NCBI GenBank assembly: GCA_039519185.1
Contig: CM076846.1
Span: 105,806,442 to 105,870,441 of the forward strand
Origin: Astragalus membranaceus
Taxonomy: Eukaryota > Streptophyta > Magnoliopsida > Fabales > Fabaceae
DNA length: 64,000 nt
Direction: 5' to 3'
Made by a program: the position numbers and the translations under genes. Positions 33,840 through 45,512 of the stretch are shown here, in pieces (the first letter of the stretch is position 1; each line of letters opens with the position of its first letter). The notes under the pieces were generated by a model. The model saw nothing but the letters and a program-made list of their open reading frames with translations, was not told where the DNA came from and made no database searches.

Positions 33840-34431
33840 ATTTGTATTCTTAGTTTATTGCAGCTTTATCTACCATTTATTTAGACATTTATCTACAATT
33901 ATTTTTCTGGCTAGTCGCTAGCCTATAGGGAGGAAAGTATCGCAGCAGACTTCTTTGTCAAAAAAAATAAAATAAGAATGAGACTAAAGAATTTTATGGA
34001 GAGTAAATTAAATAATTTCAAATTCAGCAATTCGTGTCCCCAGAGTCAACATCATAAAACCACAGGTAATCACGTACATCCAAGATCTCGTTTGTCCAGT
34101 GATCAACGTCCTCATATTCGTTCTATCAATTTTTGATGTACATAATATGTAGATGAATATTTGAATGTTTTCCCTTCATGTTTTGCACGTTTGAATATTG
34201 ATATTATCAACTTAGCAAATGAAAGGTCTTCACCAACCTCATCCTCGAATATTGATCTTATCCTCCTCTTGGCAGCTACTACCGGGGTGCATGTTCTGCG
34301 AACCCAGTGTTTTTGTTTTCATTTGTGTAAAAAATTACTACACTTTCATGTAATTAAACAGTTGCTTGAGAGAGCATCCAAGTTATTTTAAGTTTGAAAT
34401 TGATTAGTGACATTCCTCAAATAGGGATGGC
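33840..34431. other. Unassigned flank with LINE-like tail
   Basis: 33945-33975 reads TTCTTTGTCAAAAAAAATAA, resembling the tail of L1 elements such as TTTGACCAAAAA at 54600. The rest (34015-34431) is AT-rich with one arm of a 23-bp inverted repeat at 34015-34037. No supported gene is seen. Confidence 0.4.
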
Positions 34432-35015
34432 AATAGGGCGGGGCACGGTCGAGAGTACTTCCCCACTTACCATCCTGCCTCCTATATTGTCCCTCATCCG
34501 CATCCCTATTCTCCACTTTGGAGAGTTTTCTTCCCTCATCCCTATCCCCACGGATTCCCATGGTCGCTAAAGCTAGCAAAAATTAAAATTAAAATATAAT
34601 AAAACCGAAAACATGTATAAAAGTAAGAATAACAAACAAAGGTTTAACATTAAATATAAAAAAATATAAAATTTAGTCTTATTTTGATATTTTAATATTT
34701 AAAAAGTATAAAAGGTAAGAATACTAATTAGCACAATTTAATATTTTATTAATATTTTTATTTAAAAACACATATAAAAAGACATAAAAATTTATTACTT
34801 AGAATATTGTAATATGTATATCTATAATCTATAATAAAAATATTTATGTAATATATTCGGGCGGGGGATATGGTCCCTGTCCCCATCCCGAATTTACTAC
34901 GGGGGGGTTTTCGCCCCCATCCCGTCCCCACGGGGAAAAAATCTCTGCCCACCGGGCCTCAAATGGGGTAATCCCAGCGGGGATCCGCACTTACCGGTAA
35001 CAATTGCCACCCCTA
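34432..35015. mobile_element. hAT-type MITE
   Basis: The ends are TAGGGATGGCAA and TTGCCACCCCTA. The 8-bp flanks TCCTCAAA (34424-34431) and TTCTCAAA (35016-35023) match at seven positions, as expected for an old hAT target duplication. GC-rich ends (GGGGCACGG; CCCCGTCCCCACGGGG) surround an AT-rich core. ORFs at 34388-34952 are incidental. Confidence 0.82.
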
Positions 35016-35029
35016 TTCTCAAATCAACT

Positions 35030-35908
35030 AACTATATAAGAAAATAAGCGGTTGGTTAAATTACTAAATTGCCCATTAATAACTTTTTACTTTTTTGAGG
35101 GTTTCTTTGGAAATTTATAATTATTCTATTTCGTTTTTTTGGGTCCCACTTGCTCCCATCATCTTTTAAATTTTTTTCTCACATTTAAAACCCACTTCTT
35201 TATCTCTCTCTCACTCTTATCTTTCTCAATTTTCACTCTATCTCTCCCACATTTACTCTCTCTCCCTCTCTCTTCACATTTCATTTTTTTAATCTATCTA
35301 TTATCTATTAAATCAACTAATTCTCAACTATCTATTTATCATATCAACTATCTATTTATAAATATTATATAATCTTTTTTTTTAGTTTTAACAAGTAAAC
35401 ATTACATATTGTTGATACAATTTCATTATTTTTGATTTCTTAAGGGGAAATATAACACGTTGTTGATATAATCGTTTTTATATATATTTTCATTAAAGTC
35501 TTTATTTCTTATAAATGGACATTTTTTTGAGCATTGAAAGTACTAGCTATTGTCGGAAAAATTATTTTTTATTTTGTATTTTTTAGTTTCAACAGGTAAA
35601 CATTTCATGTTGTTGCTATAATTTCATTACTATTAATTTTTTTTAGTTGAATGTTACTCATTGTTAAAATAATTATATTATATTCTGTATTTGAATTACA
35701 ACGGGAAAATACTACATGTTGTTAATATAATTTTACTACTAATAAAATATATTTTGACGATCAAAAATATCAAAAGAAAAAAATATTCTAAAGTTGTGAG
35801 ACTTCATTTATTAATAACTTGAAAGATTTAATGTAGCTAAATTCTGTCTAAGTCTATTTATACAAATAATATGATGTTACCCGTGTGTATGCACGGGTAT
35901 ACTTCTAG
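35030..35908 (+). mobile_element. Helitron-like 3' terminus (5' end not resolved)
   Basis: The hairpin CCCGTGTGTATGCACGGG (35880-35897) is followed by TATACTT and CTAG at 35905-35908, then T. A hairpin 5-12 bases before a CTRR end with a following T is the Helitron signature. The 5' TC terminus could not be placed; it may be near 35017. The interior is AT-rich and non-coding; ORF 35139-35372 is CT-rich noise. Confidence 0.5.
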
Positions 35909-36130
35909 TTCTTCAGAAAAAGGTGGGATGTGTGTCAAAGATGTTAGATTAATTGGATATTAATAATGTTATTTCCACTATAAAAAAATATAATAGTAAA
36001 AAATAGGACTGATATTTTAGAGAAATTGGCAAATTTTTGTTTTTGGAAATTACATATTGGTGAATCGTGTAAAAATAAGGAAATCATTTCAAAGAATTTA
36101 TTTTATTCACATAACTGTAATAAATCAAGA

Positions 36131-36154
36131 TATAATAATAATAATAATAATAAC

Positions 36155-36205
<51 letters not shown>
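36131..36205. repeat. AAT microsatellite
   Basis: About 25 ATA/AAT units with one AAC interruption. It gives a false poly-Asn ORF. Confidence 0.95.
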
Positions 36206-36206
<1 letters not shown>

Positions 36207-36251
36207 TAACTGTGGAACACGAATTGCTGAATTTGAAATAGCTTAATTTTT

Positions 36252-36704
36252 GGCTAAAGTGCTCCCGGGGTCCCTTATTTTTATTTAAAGTAACGAATTA
36301 GTCCTTTATGTTTTTTTTGTCCCAAATAAGTCCTTTATCTTTCAAATTTTTGACACATAAATCCTTTTCCGTCAACCTTCGTCCAACTTTGTTAACAGTG
36401 CTTATGTGGCGTGCTGACTCATTATTTGATTAGGTGGCATGTCATTTTTATTTTTGCTTAGGTGGCATATAATTTAATTTAATAAACATAAAAGCTAAAC
36501 AAAAATAAAAATGACATGCCACCTAATCAAATAATGAGTCAGCACGCCACATAAGCACTGTTAACAAAGTTGGACGGAGGTTGACGGAAAAGGATTTATG
36601 TGTCAAAAATTTGAAAGATAAAGAACTTATTTGGGACAAAAAAAACATAAAGGACTAATTCGTTAATTTAAATAAAGATAAGGGACCCCGGGAGCATTTT
36701 AGCC
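36252..36704. mobile_element. Mutator-like MITE with ~200-bp inverted repeats
   Basis: The ends are GGCTAAAGTGCTCCCGGGG and CCCCGGGAGCATTTTAGCC; the whole element folds back on itself. A 9-bp duplication TTAATTTTT is exact at 36243-36251 and 36705-36713. The two arms include GTTAACAGTGCTTATGTGGC and its complement. It is non-coding. Confidence 0.92.
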
Positions 36705-36963
36705 TTAATTTTTTCTCCTAACAATTCTTTTGTCTCATTGTCTGCATGTAAGGACAATATGCTAGCTTATTGTTGTTGGTGTATTATATGAATTGTGGTG
36801 GTGTAGATAGCAAAATAATAGGCCCAGATTGTAAAAACAATAACTGACCCAAACTTTGCTTGCAGGTACTGTGCACTTATAGGCTTTGGGCTTTCTACCC
36901 GATCCAGTGCAAACAACAAACGAAGGGTTAATGAAAATAAACACTAATAGCAGTTTTCCTAGA
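36705..36963. other. Unassigned AT-rich spacer
   Basis: Between the MITE and the copia LTR there is no supported gene. ORF 36762-36944 shows no family motif. Confidence 0.4.
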
Positions 36964-37583
36964 TGTAAATCTTCTCTCTCTCTCTACTCTTCGTTCTCTT
37001 TCTTTTCTCTGCCTTCTCTCTAGACTGATGAACCCTAATCTCTGTTCTTTGATTCTGTAGGTAACAAACGCCCAATCGGTTGCACGTTAGTGAAGGGGAC
37101 GAAGATGATGATGATCTGCTGGTGATCGTTGCGAGAACCAGCGTTGCTGTTTTGTAAGGAACTTGAAGAAAACGAAGAGGAAACAAGGAGCGGAAAAGGA
37201 TGTGTGAAGAACGAAGGTTTTTAAGGATTAACAATAACAAGAAGATGCACACAAAATGCAAAGGAAACCTAAAGCTCAGCATATTCTTTGTAAAATTCTT
37301 CTTTTATTTCTCTTCTGTGTTTCTCATACATTTCACTCTGTGTACATACATGTATATGTTTATATCTTCTGATTTTGGTTGTTGTAGTGCTAAACAACCA
37401 TAACAGCATTCTGTTTAGCTGTTATTATGTAACTAATTACAAAAACAGATTATTACAACCGGTCACTTTGACCTAATTCTTTCTAAACCTTGATTTTACA
37501 ACAGATACTTTTATTTCAAAAAAAAATTAAAGTCTAAGCATTTAGGGTTTCTGTCATACCAACTCAGAATTAGTAAAATAACA
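36964..37583 (-). repeat. Probable 3' LTR of the copia element
   Basis: On the minus strand it would start TGTTATTTTACTAATTC after a purine tract (AATTTAGGAAGGA) right behind the RNase H stop, and end GAAGATTTACA at 36964, giving TG...CA termini and 620 bp. A TATA-like GATATAAACATA lies inside (37345-37366). The second LTR is not in view, so the left edge is an estimate. Confidence 0.5.
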
Positions 37584-37596
37584 TCCTTCCTAAATT

Positions 37597-38448
37597 CTAA
37601 GTCTCGAATGAAACCAATCCCAGGTCCATTCGCAGCTTCATAAACTGTTCTCCTTTGACTGCCTTAGTGAGTATGTCTGCCTGTTGCTCCTTTGTAGGAC
37701 AGTAGTCTAGTTTTAGTTTCTGTTTGTTCACCTGGTCTCTTAGGTAGTGAAAACGAGTCTCTATGTGTTTGCTTACCATGAGAGATGAGGATTTTTAGCT
37801 AGGTTGATTGCTGACTTATTATCAAACAGTAGCCTAATTGGTTGTTTTCCCCTTAGCAGTAGTTCTTCCAATAGAGAATCAAACCAGTTAGCTTGGCAAG
37901 TAGTAGTTGAGCCTGCTACATATTTAGCCTCACAACTAGACAATGCCACTACACTTTGTTTCTTGGAGCTCCATGAGATAGGGGCTCCATTAAACTTGAA
38001 CAAATACCCACTTGTGCTTCTCCTGTCAGCCTTATCCCCACACCAATCTGAATCAGAATAGCCTACTAATTCTGATCCTCTGCTGCCCTCTTCCTAAGGA
38101 AATAGTATGCCATAGTGTAAAGTACCTCTAATGTACCACAGAACTCTTTTTGCAGCAAGCAAATGAGGCTTCAAAGGTTTGTTCATGTGTCTGCTCACTA
38201 AACCAGTAGCATAACAGATATCTGGCCTAGTGTGACATAGGTACCTTAGTGTGCCAATAATGCCTCTATACATTGTAGGATCCACCTCCTCATGCTCTTC
38301 TTCAATGATATGCACATTGCCATCTGCAAGAGTGCTTGTTGGGTTGCAATCCAGCATATTGAACCTCTTTAGGATATCTTTAGCATACTTAGATTGATGT
38401 AGCATTAGTCATTGTTCTGTATAAGCAAGTTCCAGCCTTAGGAAGTAG
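37597..38448 (-). pseudogene. Copia RT end and RNase H
   Basis: 38405-38094 resumes after the solo LTR with QSKYAKDILKRFNM and RPDICYATGLVSRHM, ending in a stop after YGILFP. 38003-37773 gives the RNase H core ISWSSKKQSVVALSSCEAKY, with the usual DADWAG start lost by frameshift. 37779-37597 gives IETRFHYLRDQVNKQKLKL and ADILTKAVKGEQF. There are at least two frame breaks, so it is inactive. Confidence 0.85.
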
Positions 38449-39102
38449 TGTAACACCCCTTTTTACCCATTCATTTATTTGCATAAAAATCAGAGTTTTC
38501 AAATTTCAAATACACCACAAGGGATGACACACTTACTTCGTTAAAAATCACGCGCCAAATTACTCGCTTTTCGAAAACAGTCTTATAATACTTACACAAC
38601 GTCATTGTAAATTAAAATATAACCTCACAGCGGAAAATCCAACAAATTTAATCGTAATAGGCATTGCAACCAGGCAAGGCTGACAGTACTAAAAAAAATG
38701 CAACAACAACAACAAGTCTTAAGTAACTTAAACAACATCATTTCCCCTAGTGTTACATAATCAGAGCAGACGACCCGACTCAGCTAGTGAAGATACCTAA
38801 GCCTTCACTCGAGATCACCTGCACGTTACCGCATAGGGGTAACATTCAAACAGAAGGGGTGAGTTCATCTAGCAATATAATAAAGCTTATGATAAGCACT
38901 ATGCTAGGGTTATGACACTATATCAACCGCATCACGAAATATCAAATCAATCATCAATATTAATCACCACAACAACACATCGCAACGCCAGCTATATAGA
39001 CCACATCACAAATATCAATTCAATCACTACCAAAGCTCATCACAATGTTATGTAAGTATATGAAGTGCAACCCACTCGCGGGCATATGCATGATGGTACC
39101 AT

Positions 39103-39210
39103 ATTCGTCACAATTAAGAGGCCGAGCCTATTCGTCACAGGAGGCCGAAGCCTATTCGTCACAAGAGGCCGAAGCCTATTCGTCACAAGAGGCCGAAGCC
39201 TATTCTTCAC
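39103..39210 (-). repeat. LTR minisatellite, about four units
   Basis: CGTCACAAGAGGCCGAAGCC repeats with a 24-25 bp period. Its complement shares GGCTTCGGCCT with the array at 24266-24552. Confidence 0.88.
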
Positions 39211-39851
39211 ATTATGCACATGGGATGCATGGGACACTACGACATGCATCACACACAAACACACACAAACACAGTCAACAACGTGACCCGTCACTTACCA
39301 ATTTGCCAAAAGGGCACAGCACCTGTCAATTCACAATCAACACACAACGTCACTTGGCCTTTTAGACCTTAACATCACTTAGCCTTTCGGGCTTTAAACG
39401 TCACTGGGTTTCATCGTCGCTTACACATCAATATCATCAACTCAAACAATAGCCACTGAGGGCAAAAACGTCATTTACACTTCATTATAAATAATAGTAG
39501 CCACTAAGGGTAAAACAGTCATTTAACTATCCACTAAGGGCATCATCGTCATTTACACATCATTATCATTAAAGTTGGCCACTAAGGCAGAAACGTTCTT
39601 TAGAACATCGTCATTGACACCAAAAAGGTTTTAGACACCGAAAACAGTTTTGCAACGCAACAACAACTACCATCGGGGCAGCCACTCGGGCGCCCAGAAC
39701 CATCAGAAAATAATAAGTTTTCGCTTTTAAAATAGGACACACTGATAGACAACGAGATGGGCTTCACAACACTTTTTGAAACGTTTAAAACGGACACCCG
39801 AGTCAAAAGTTATCGTGAAAACAGTTTGTATTAAAAATCGGGAACGTCCTG

Positions 39852-40152
39852 AAAATGGCGCCCAGGCACTGGGCGCCTAAGACACAACTTGGACATCCGG
39901 AAGCAACACAACGCACGCACACTGACATGCACATACAGCAAGCACAATTCAGCACAACAGCAAGCACAATTCAGCAACACAAACTTTGGCTCATGCGCCC
40001 AGCACAAGTGCGCCAATTCCTGAAATGGAAAATTCAACCAAAAACGCAACAACTTGGCACGGGGCGCCCAATCGCGAGGACGCCTAATTCCGTGGCCAAA
40101 ATTCCAGCAACAACAATGCTTGGCACAGGGCGCCCCACTCAGGGCGCCTAAT
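39852..40152. repeat. GGCGCC-rich palindrome zone
   Basis: Several GGCGCC / GGGCGCC palindromes (such as TGGCGCCCAGGCACTGGGCGCC) lie in an A/C-rich stretch, a feature shared with 59818-60720. Confidence 0.75.
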
Positions 40153-41273
40153 TCTGCACCTAGACAACAAAATCCAGCAACAACAATTCGAGCAACACAA
40201 CTTCATCAAATCACATACAACTCATACAAACAACTTCAAATCGCATATCAACCGTAAAAATAATATCACATCACAAATCAATCATGAACACGTAAAGAGT
40301 CATCAAAAATCATCCACCGAATCATTATCAATCACAATACCATCAAGGAGTATCCAAGCACTTAGCACGCAAACCACAATTTCTCAACAACAAGTTGTCA
40401 TATGCCTAGGGTTCATCAATAATCACTAGAAATACATAAAATGGCATACATAGAGCCTACCCCTACTTAGTCCCCATCATAAGACCCTATTATATAGAAG
40501 ATGAGACCCACCCTTACCTCGATAAGAATAATCTGCGGTATCAACAAGAGCAAGAAAATATGCCGGTAGCGACAGTTCAACACTCAACGGGCGCGAAGAA
40601 AAGGTCACAGGTTGTATAGAGAGTGAAATATGGCTGGACAAAAACAATAGTAATTATAAACTGATTATTTCGGAATTTCTAAAACTGAAACGAAGTCTAA
40701 CGGAACAAAAATTGAATTACGGTAATTGTCTCACCGAAAAAGGGGTCCGATGTCAACTTCACCGAAACGAAAAAGAGACTAGTGCTTCCCGAAGGTTTCG
40801 ACGCGTAGAATCCGAAAACGGCGTCCGTTTTTCCAACCGGAAACTGTGGTGGCCGGAAACTGCGAAAAACAGTTCGCCCAGTGCTAAAATACGTAACAAA
40901 TGGTGCTTCCTTTGATAAAACGGAGGTTGGAAACGGGTTCAGAGGGTAATTTCGAGTGGGGTGGTGAAGTTTGGGACCAAACAGTGGCTTAACTAGTGAG
41001 TTCAAGAACAAGGAAGGTTGGAGGCTCACGCTGTTATGGCTGCGGGACGGCTTCTGGCGGAAGTGAATATGATTGCAACGATGATGAACATAACCTAGGT
41101 AGTTTACTAGTATAAAAGGAATTGGGCTGAATTATTTTGCTCTCTTAAAACCAATGGACCAAGCCCAATTGGCACTCCCTCCTTCCTAATTAACTACCCC
41201 TCCCTTTTCCAAACTTCACGCACGCCTCATCACTTCGGATGAGGTGATGTTAGTTAATAACAATAATGATAAT

Positions 41274-41274
<1 letters not shown>

Positions 41275-41341
<67 letters not shown>
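41275..41341. repeat. AAT microsatellite
   Basis: More than 20 ATA/AAT units near the start of the LTR (minus-strand sense). Confidence 0.95.
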
Positions 41342-41464
41342 GTAATATATCACTAAGATAATATATTATTTGAATATACACTAATAATAACATAGGCACA
41401 CACAAATTTATCACATAATTACTAATATATGCACATAGATTAATAGCTAAAATGGGGTGTTACA

Positions 41465-42386
41465 AGTAGGATAATCTGCCCAGATCAGTCATCTCAAACT
41501 CTGACTGCATCTGTTGCTTGAATTCTGAAATTTCAGCCTTGTTGCTTCCTGTAACAAGTAAATCATCAACATATAGGCACACAATAAGCAGATCAGAATC
41601 TTTCTTCTGCCTTATATAGAGCCCATATTCAACTGTACACCTTTTAAAGCCTAGGTCTAAGAAAAATTTGTCAATTCTCTTATTCCAAGCTCTAGGTGCT
41701 TGCTTCAGCCCATATAGGGCCATATTCAACTTGTATACCCTGATCGTTTCATGCCTAGCAACAGGAGAGAAAACTTCAGTGAAATCAAAAACTTCCCTTT
41801 TTTGGAAGCCTTTGGCCACTAACTTGGCCTTGTGATTCACTATCTTGCCATTTGGATTGAGTTTCAACTTGAATTCCCATTTCACAGCAATAGATTTCTG
41901 ACCTTGAGGTAACTTTGTCAACTTCCAAGTATCATTCTTTTCAATGGAATTTAGTCTCTCTACCATTGCACCTTTCCAAGCCTTGTCATCTAAGGCCTCT
42001 TTGACACTAACTGGCTCTGCATCAGCCAGCATAGCAAACTGCACTAAATCACCTTCATTGGTGATTTCAGCATCATTATTCACCTCATAGTCATCAAATA
42101 TTATTGGCATCTGTGTATGCCTTTGAGGTCTAGGTTCTGCCACCTCTCCAGCTTGTTTCTCTTCACTGTCATCACAATTAGGAACATTTGCAGGTTCTGT
42201 CCCCTCTTCAATAGGTTTCAGATTCACTGTCACAGAGAGTTGAGAGCTGGTTTGGTTTAATTTTTGCCAATCCCAACTTTCACCCTCCAAGACAACAACA
42301 TCTCTATTAATTTCAACCTTATCATTAGTAGGATTATACAACCTATAAGCACCAGTAGGATGATAACCAACTAAGATGAGATACAC
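41465..42386 (-). pseudogene. Copia RT, with internal deletion
   Basis: Copia linker followed by RT: WEFKLKLNPNGKIVNHKAKL, FTEVFSPVARHETIRVYKL, ALYGLKQAPRAWNK, catalytic YVDDLLVTGSN, FEMTDLGRLSYL, where the solo LTR enters. The sequence passes straight from ETIRV to YKLNMALYG. About 60 residues usually found between them, including the first catalytic Asp (YQLDVKSAFLNG type), are absent. The polymerase would be dead even if the insertion were removed. Confidence 0.85.
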
Positions 42387-43284
42387 TAGGCTTTTTTCCT
42401 AGCCAAATTTCCTCGGGCACCTTCCCATTCAGTTTCTTAGTAGGACATTTACTCAACAAGTAAGTGGCTGTCATCACAGCTTCTCCCCATAGCTTATGAG
42501 GCAACTGCTTCTGTTTTAGCATACTCCTGGACATATCGAATATGCTTCTGTTTCTCCTTTCTGCCAAGCCACTGTGCTGTGGTCTATAAGGAGATGTCAC
42601 TTCATGAATGATTCCATCCTTAGAACAGAATTCCTCAAAATCATTTGAGGTATATTCACCTCCACCATCAGTCCTTAGGATTTTAATTGCCTTGCCACTC
42701 TGCTTTTCAGCCATTGCCTTGAATCTCTTGAAAACTTCAATAGCTTCACTCATGGCATTGATTAGATACATCCAAAGCATCCTTGAGTACTCATCCACAA
42801 AAGTGATGAAGTACTTGTTGCCTCCAACAGATTGTACCTCAAAAGGACTACAAATATCAGAATTTAAGACACCTAGCACATCCTTAGCTCTTCCTTTTAG
42901 GTCTGATTTAAACTTTAACCTAGGTTGTTTACCAACTAGACATACAGTACAAGTCTTTTCTGGTAAAACAGTCTTAGGTATGCCACAAACTAGTTCCCTA
43001 GCATTCAATAGAGATAGACTTCTAAAATTTAGATGTCCATACCTTTGATTCCATAGAAAACTTTCTGAATCAGCTGCCGTTGCATTTAGGCATTCTGCTT
43101 CTGCAACTTCTAGGCCGGTTCTGAATGTTCTATTCTTAGATAATGGTGAGGATAGGACCAATTTCTCCCTTGTGTCATAGAGCTTCTGCTTGTTGTCCTT
43201 GATTGTCACTGAAAAGCCCTTTTCAACTAGCTGTCCAACACTAATGAGACTGCTTCTCATGTTGGGAATGTACCACATTCTCAA
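42343..43284 (-). pseudogene. Copia integrase
   Basis: GAG-pre-integrase and zinc-binding region (RYGHLNFRSLSLL; CTVCLVGKQ), then the DDE core: SDICSPFEVQSVGGNKYFIT, LRTDGGGEYTS, YRPQHSGLAERRNRS. A frameshift near 42386 separates it from the continuation LVGYHPTGAYRLYNPTND. The N-terminal overlap with the protease frame (IPNMRSSLISVGQL) shows a second frameshift near 43265. Confidence 0.87.
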
Positions 43285-44112
43285 TCAACACGGTTTTGCC
43301 ATCTGCCCTTTGAATGAGTAGATCACCCATTCCCTCAGCCACCATACTCTTGTTATTAGCACACTTAATGGAGGTTTTCTTGGTTGGATCAAAATTGATC
43401 AACCAATCTCTGTTGCCAGTCATGTGATTTGAACACCCAGTGTCCAAATACCATATGTCCACCACTGTCTTGCCATCACCTGTGGTGATCATGAATGCCA
43501 CCCATTCTGAATCATCATTAACAGCTGTGAAAGCCACAAGATCAGAATCTGAATCAGATTCCTGAGCCACATTGGCTTCCTCTTCCTTGTCTTTGTCCAT
43601 CTTTGCCTTTGACCAACAGTCACTGGCATAGTGCCCAAATTTCTCACAGTTCCAGCACTGAATCTTCTTCTTATCAGTAGGTTCTTTCTTACCTTTAGAG
43701 CTACTAGATCCTCCTCCTTTAGAGGATTTAGAATCTTTCCCCTTACCCTTGTTAGAGTTCCAATTTCCTTTGCCATTAGGCTTCTTCTTGCCCTTAGACC
43801 AGTTTGACTTAGAGGATTTAGCTTGGAAGGCTGTCTCCTTCCCTTTATCACCTCCTTCCATCTCATTTAGATGAATTTCCTTGGCCTCTAAGGTGCTTTG
43901 AAGTTGTTCAATGGTCACTGCTGCTAGATCCATAATGTCCTCAATAGAGTTGACTATATAGCCAAATCTTTGAGTTAAAGAACGTATGATCTTTTCACAA
44001 ATTTGCTGATTTGTGAGTTGTTCACCATTCAATCCCATTGCATTAGTGATAACTCTAAGTCTAGCAATGTAATCACAGATCTTCTCTTGATCTTTCATCT
44101 TAGTGTTCTCAT
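43241..44112 (-). pseudogene. Copia Gag and protease, 5' cut by CACTA insertion
   Basis: A UBN2-type Gag segment (KICDYIARLRVITNAMGLN, EKIIRSLTQRF) precedes a Lys/Ser/Gly-rich linker, the zinc knuckle CWNCEKFGHYASDC, and a copia protease with active site LDTGCSNHMTG. The N-terminal Gag part is missing because the CACTA element starts at 44113. The frame ends in HSQHEKQSH after a frameshift. Confidence 0.87.
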
Positions 44113-44499
44113 CACTAGTGCAAAATCAGGAAAAGAATTAGACATTTAAAGTCACGCGCTCAGATGCCTGACTTTATATGTTGACGCGGTGGCAAAGTTG
44201 TAATTAAGAGGCAAAACTCGCGAGTTTTAAAGTCAAGCGAATACACGCCTGACTTCTAAAGTGAAAAAAGAGGAAAAAAATTACACTTTTAAAGTCATGC
44301 TCCCAGGCGTGTGACTACATAAGTAGACACGGAGGCAAACTTGTAATTAAGAGGTAAAGTTTTAAAGTCAAGCGAATACACGCCTGACTTCTAAAGTACT
44401 AAAATATCTTAGATAAATTATTCTCTCACGCTCCTCACACGCTCACTCCCTCACTCTCTCTCTCAGATAGATCTCTCTCCTCCTCTCAACGTACACGCC

Positions 44500-44625
44500 T
44501 CTCTTCTCCTCTCCTCTCCTCTCCTCTCCTCTCCTCTCCTCTCCTCTCTCACACGTCGCTCTTCTCCTCTCCTCTCACACGCCGATGATCCTCTCCTCTC
44601 ACACGCCGATGATCCTCTCCTCTAG
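44500..44625. repeat. CTCCT minisatellite and 23-bp direct repeats
   Basis: (CTCCT)n at about 44503-44547 is followed by two ACACGCCGATGATCCTCTCC units, in the leader of the CACTA passenger region. Confidence 0.85.
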
Positions 44626-45057
44626 AAGCTTCTTCTGGTTCTCCGTCTTCTCCACGAAGCTTAGCTAGGGTTCTGCCACTCCTCGTTGATTTCTTGCTGA
44701 TTGAACCTGGAATCACAGCAATGGAGGTTCGAAAGGCACCACACACAGGTATTAACGAAAAACACCCTTGATTTTGTTGTTTGTATGTGTGATTTGTTTG
44801 TTGAAGTTCTGAATCGAAGATTTCCAAATCACCACTCGTGATTTTTTTGCTGTTTTACACCTTTTGTAAAACTTTATATGCACACAAACTGATTATCTGT
44901 TTTTCTTTTTGTTCACTGATTTCACCAAGTTGAAGCACAATTTCTCTTTGAATCTGCAATGTGAAGGCTTCAGCAACTGTAAGAATCAAAACCCCTCTAT
45001 TTGATCTTATCAATTTCAGCGTATACACGAACCCTAACTCGGTTCTTCTTTATGCAG

Positions 45058-45290
45058 ATTCTGGAACAGTGCACAGGACTTCACCACTTGTGAAGTCACA
45101 CCCAAATGCTGCTAGGTTGCAATAGATCCAGAATTGGTGGTGTAAACAGCTCTGTTAGTGGGGCTAATTCTTCTCTTGCTGCTCTAGATCCAGCGGAACC
45201 TGGAGTTGGTGGTGTTCCGAATCGTTTTCTTGGAATTACACCTACTTATTTGTGGCAAACCCAGCATCAACAAACACCATTATCTGTGGT
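45058..45290 (+). pseudogene. Captured exon, unrecognised gene
   Basis: It follows a TTTATGCAG acceptor. One frame reads SHPNAARLQ then stops; after a one-base shift the other continues GGVNSSVSGANSSLAALDPA, then GGVPNRFLGITPTYLWQTQH. The composition and splice sites look like a real exon of a plant gene rich in Ser/Gly/Asn, broken by a frameshift near 45112. I do not recognise the family with confidence. Confidence 0.5.
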
Positions 45291-45512
45291 ATGATATGTA
45301 ACAACGGTATATGAAAATTAGCGTTTAAGTACTTGCTTTCTATGATAGTTTTATTTTGAAGTTATTATCTTTGTTATGTTTTTCATTATTGACACAAACA
45401 ATATCTTATACTCAGTGCAATTTGCTTTGCTGTTCCATATTTTCATATTTTCATACTTGTTTTGTAGCCCTATTAGTGAATTAAATATTCATTTCCATTT
45501 TTATTTTTTGTT

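Larger units (their letters stand above)
34015..36239. repeat. Perfect 23-bp inverted repeat pair, 2.2 kb apart
   Basis: 34015-34037 (starting ATTTCAAATTCAGCAA) and 36217-36239 (ending TTGCTGAATTTGAAAT) are exact reverse complements and match no further on either side. The interval contains a hAT MITE, a Helitron-like end and a microsatellite. It has no clear target duplication. Confidence 0.7.
38449..41464 (-). mobile_element. Solo LTR (3016 bp) inserted in copia RT
   Basis: It starts TGTAACACCCC and ends GGGGTGTTACA, with a perfect 5-bp duplication AGTAG (38444-38448 and 41465-41469). Internal phrases (GATCACCTGCACGTTACCGC near 38813; a leader near 40500-41040) match the LTRs at 22576 and 58687. 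It contains a minisatellite (39103-39210), a GGCGCC-rich zone (39852-40152) and an AAT microsatellite (41275-41341). Repeats of CCACTAAGGGCAAAACGTC type occur at 39450-39600. All ORFs inside are incidental. Confidence 0.92.
36964..44112 (-). mobile_element. Decayed Ty1/copia retrotransposon
   Basis: The minus-strand order gag, protease, integrase, RT, RNase H (integrase before RT) defines copia. It is interrupted by a solo LTR (38449-41464) and cut at its gag end by a CACTA insertion at 44113. The 5' LTR and gag start are not found in the window. Confidence 0.88.

Noticed and set aside
36026..36241. ORF with a poly-Asn tract
   Set aside because: Pure AAT microsatellite translation; no start context or homologous domain.
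39040..39365. Repeat-containing ORFs that look like short tandem-repeat proteins
   Set aside because: All three frames are open across an LTR minisatellite; no conserved coding.
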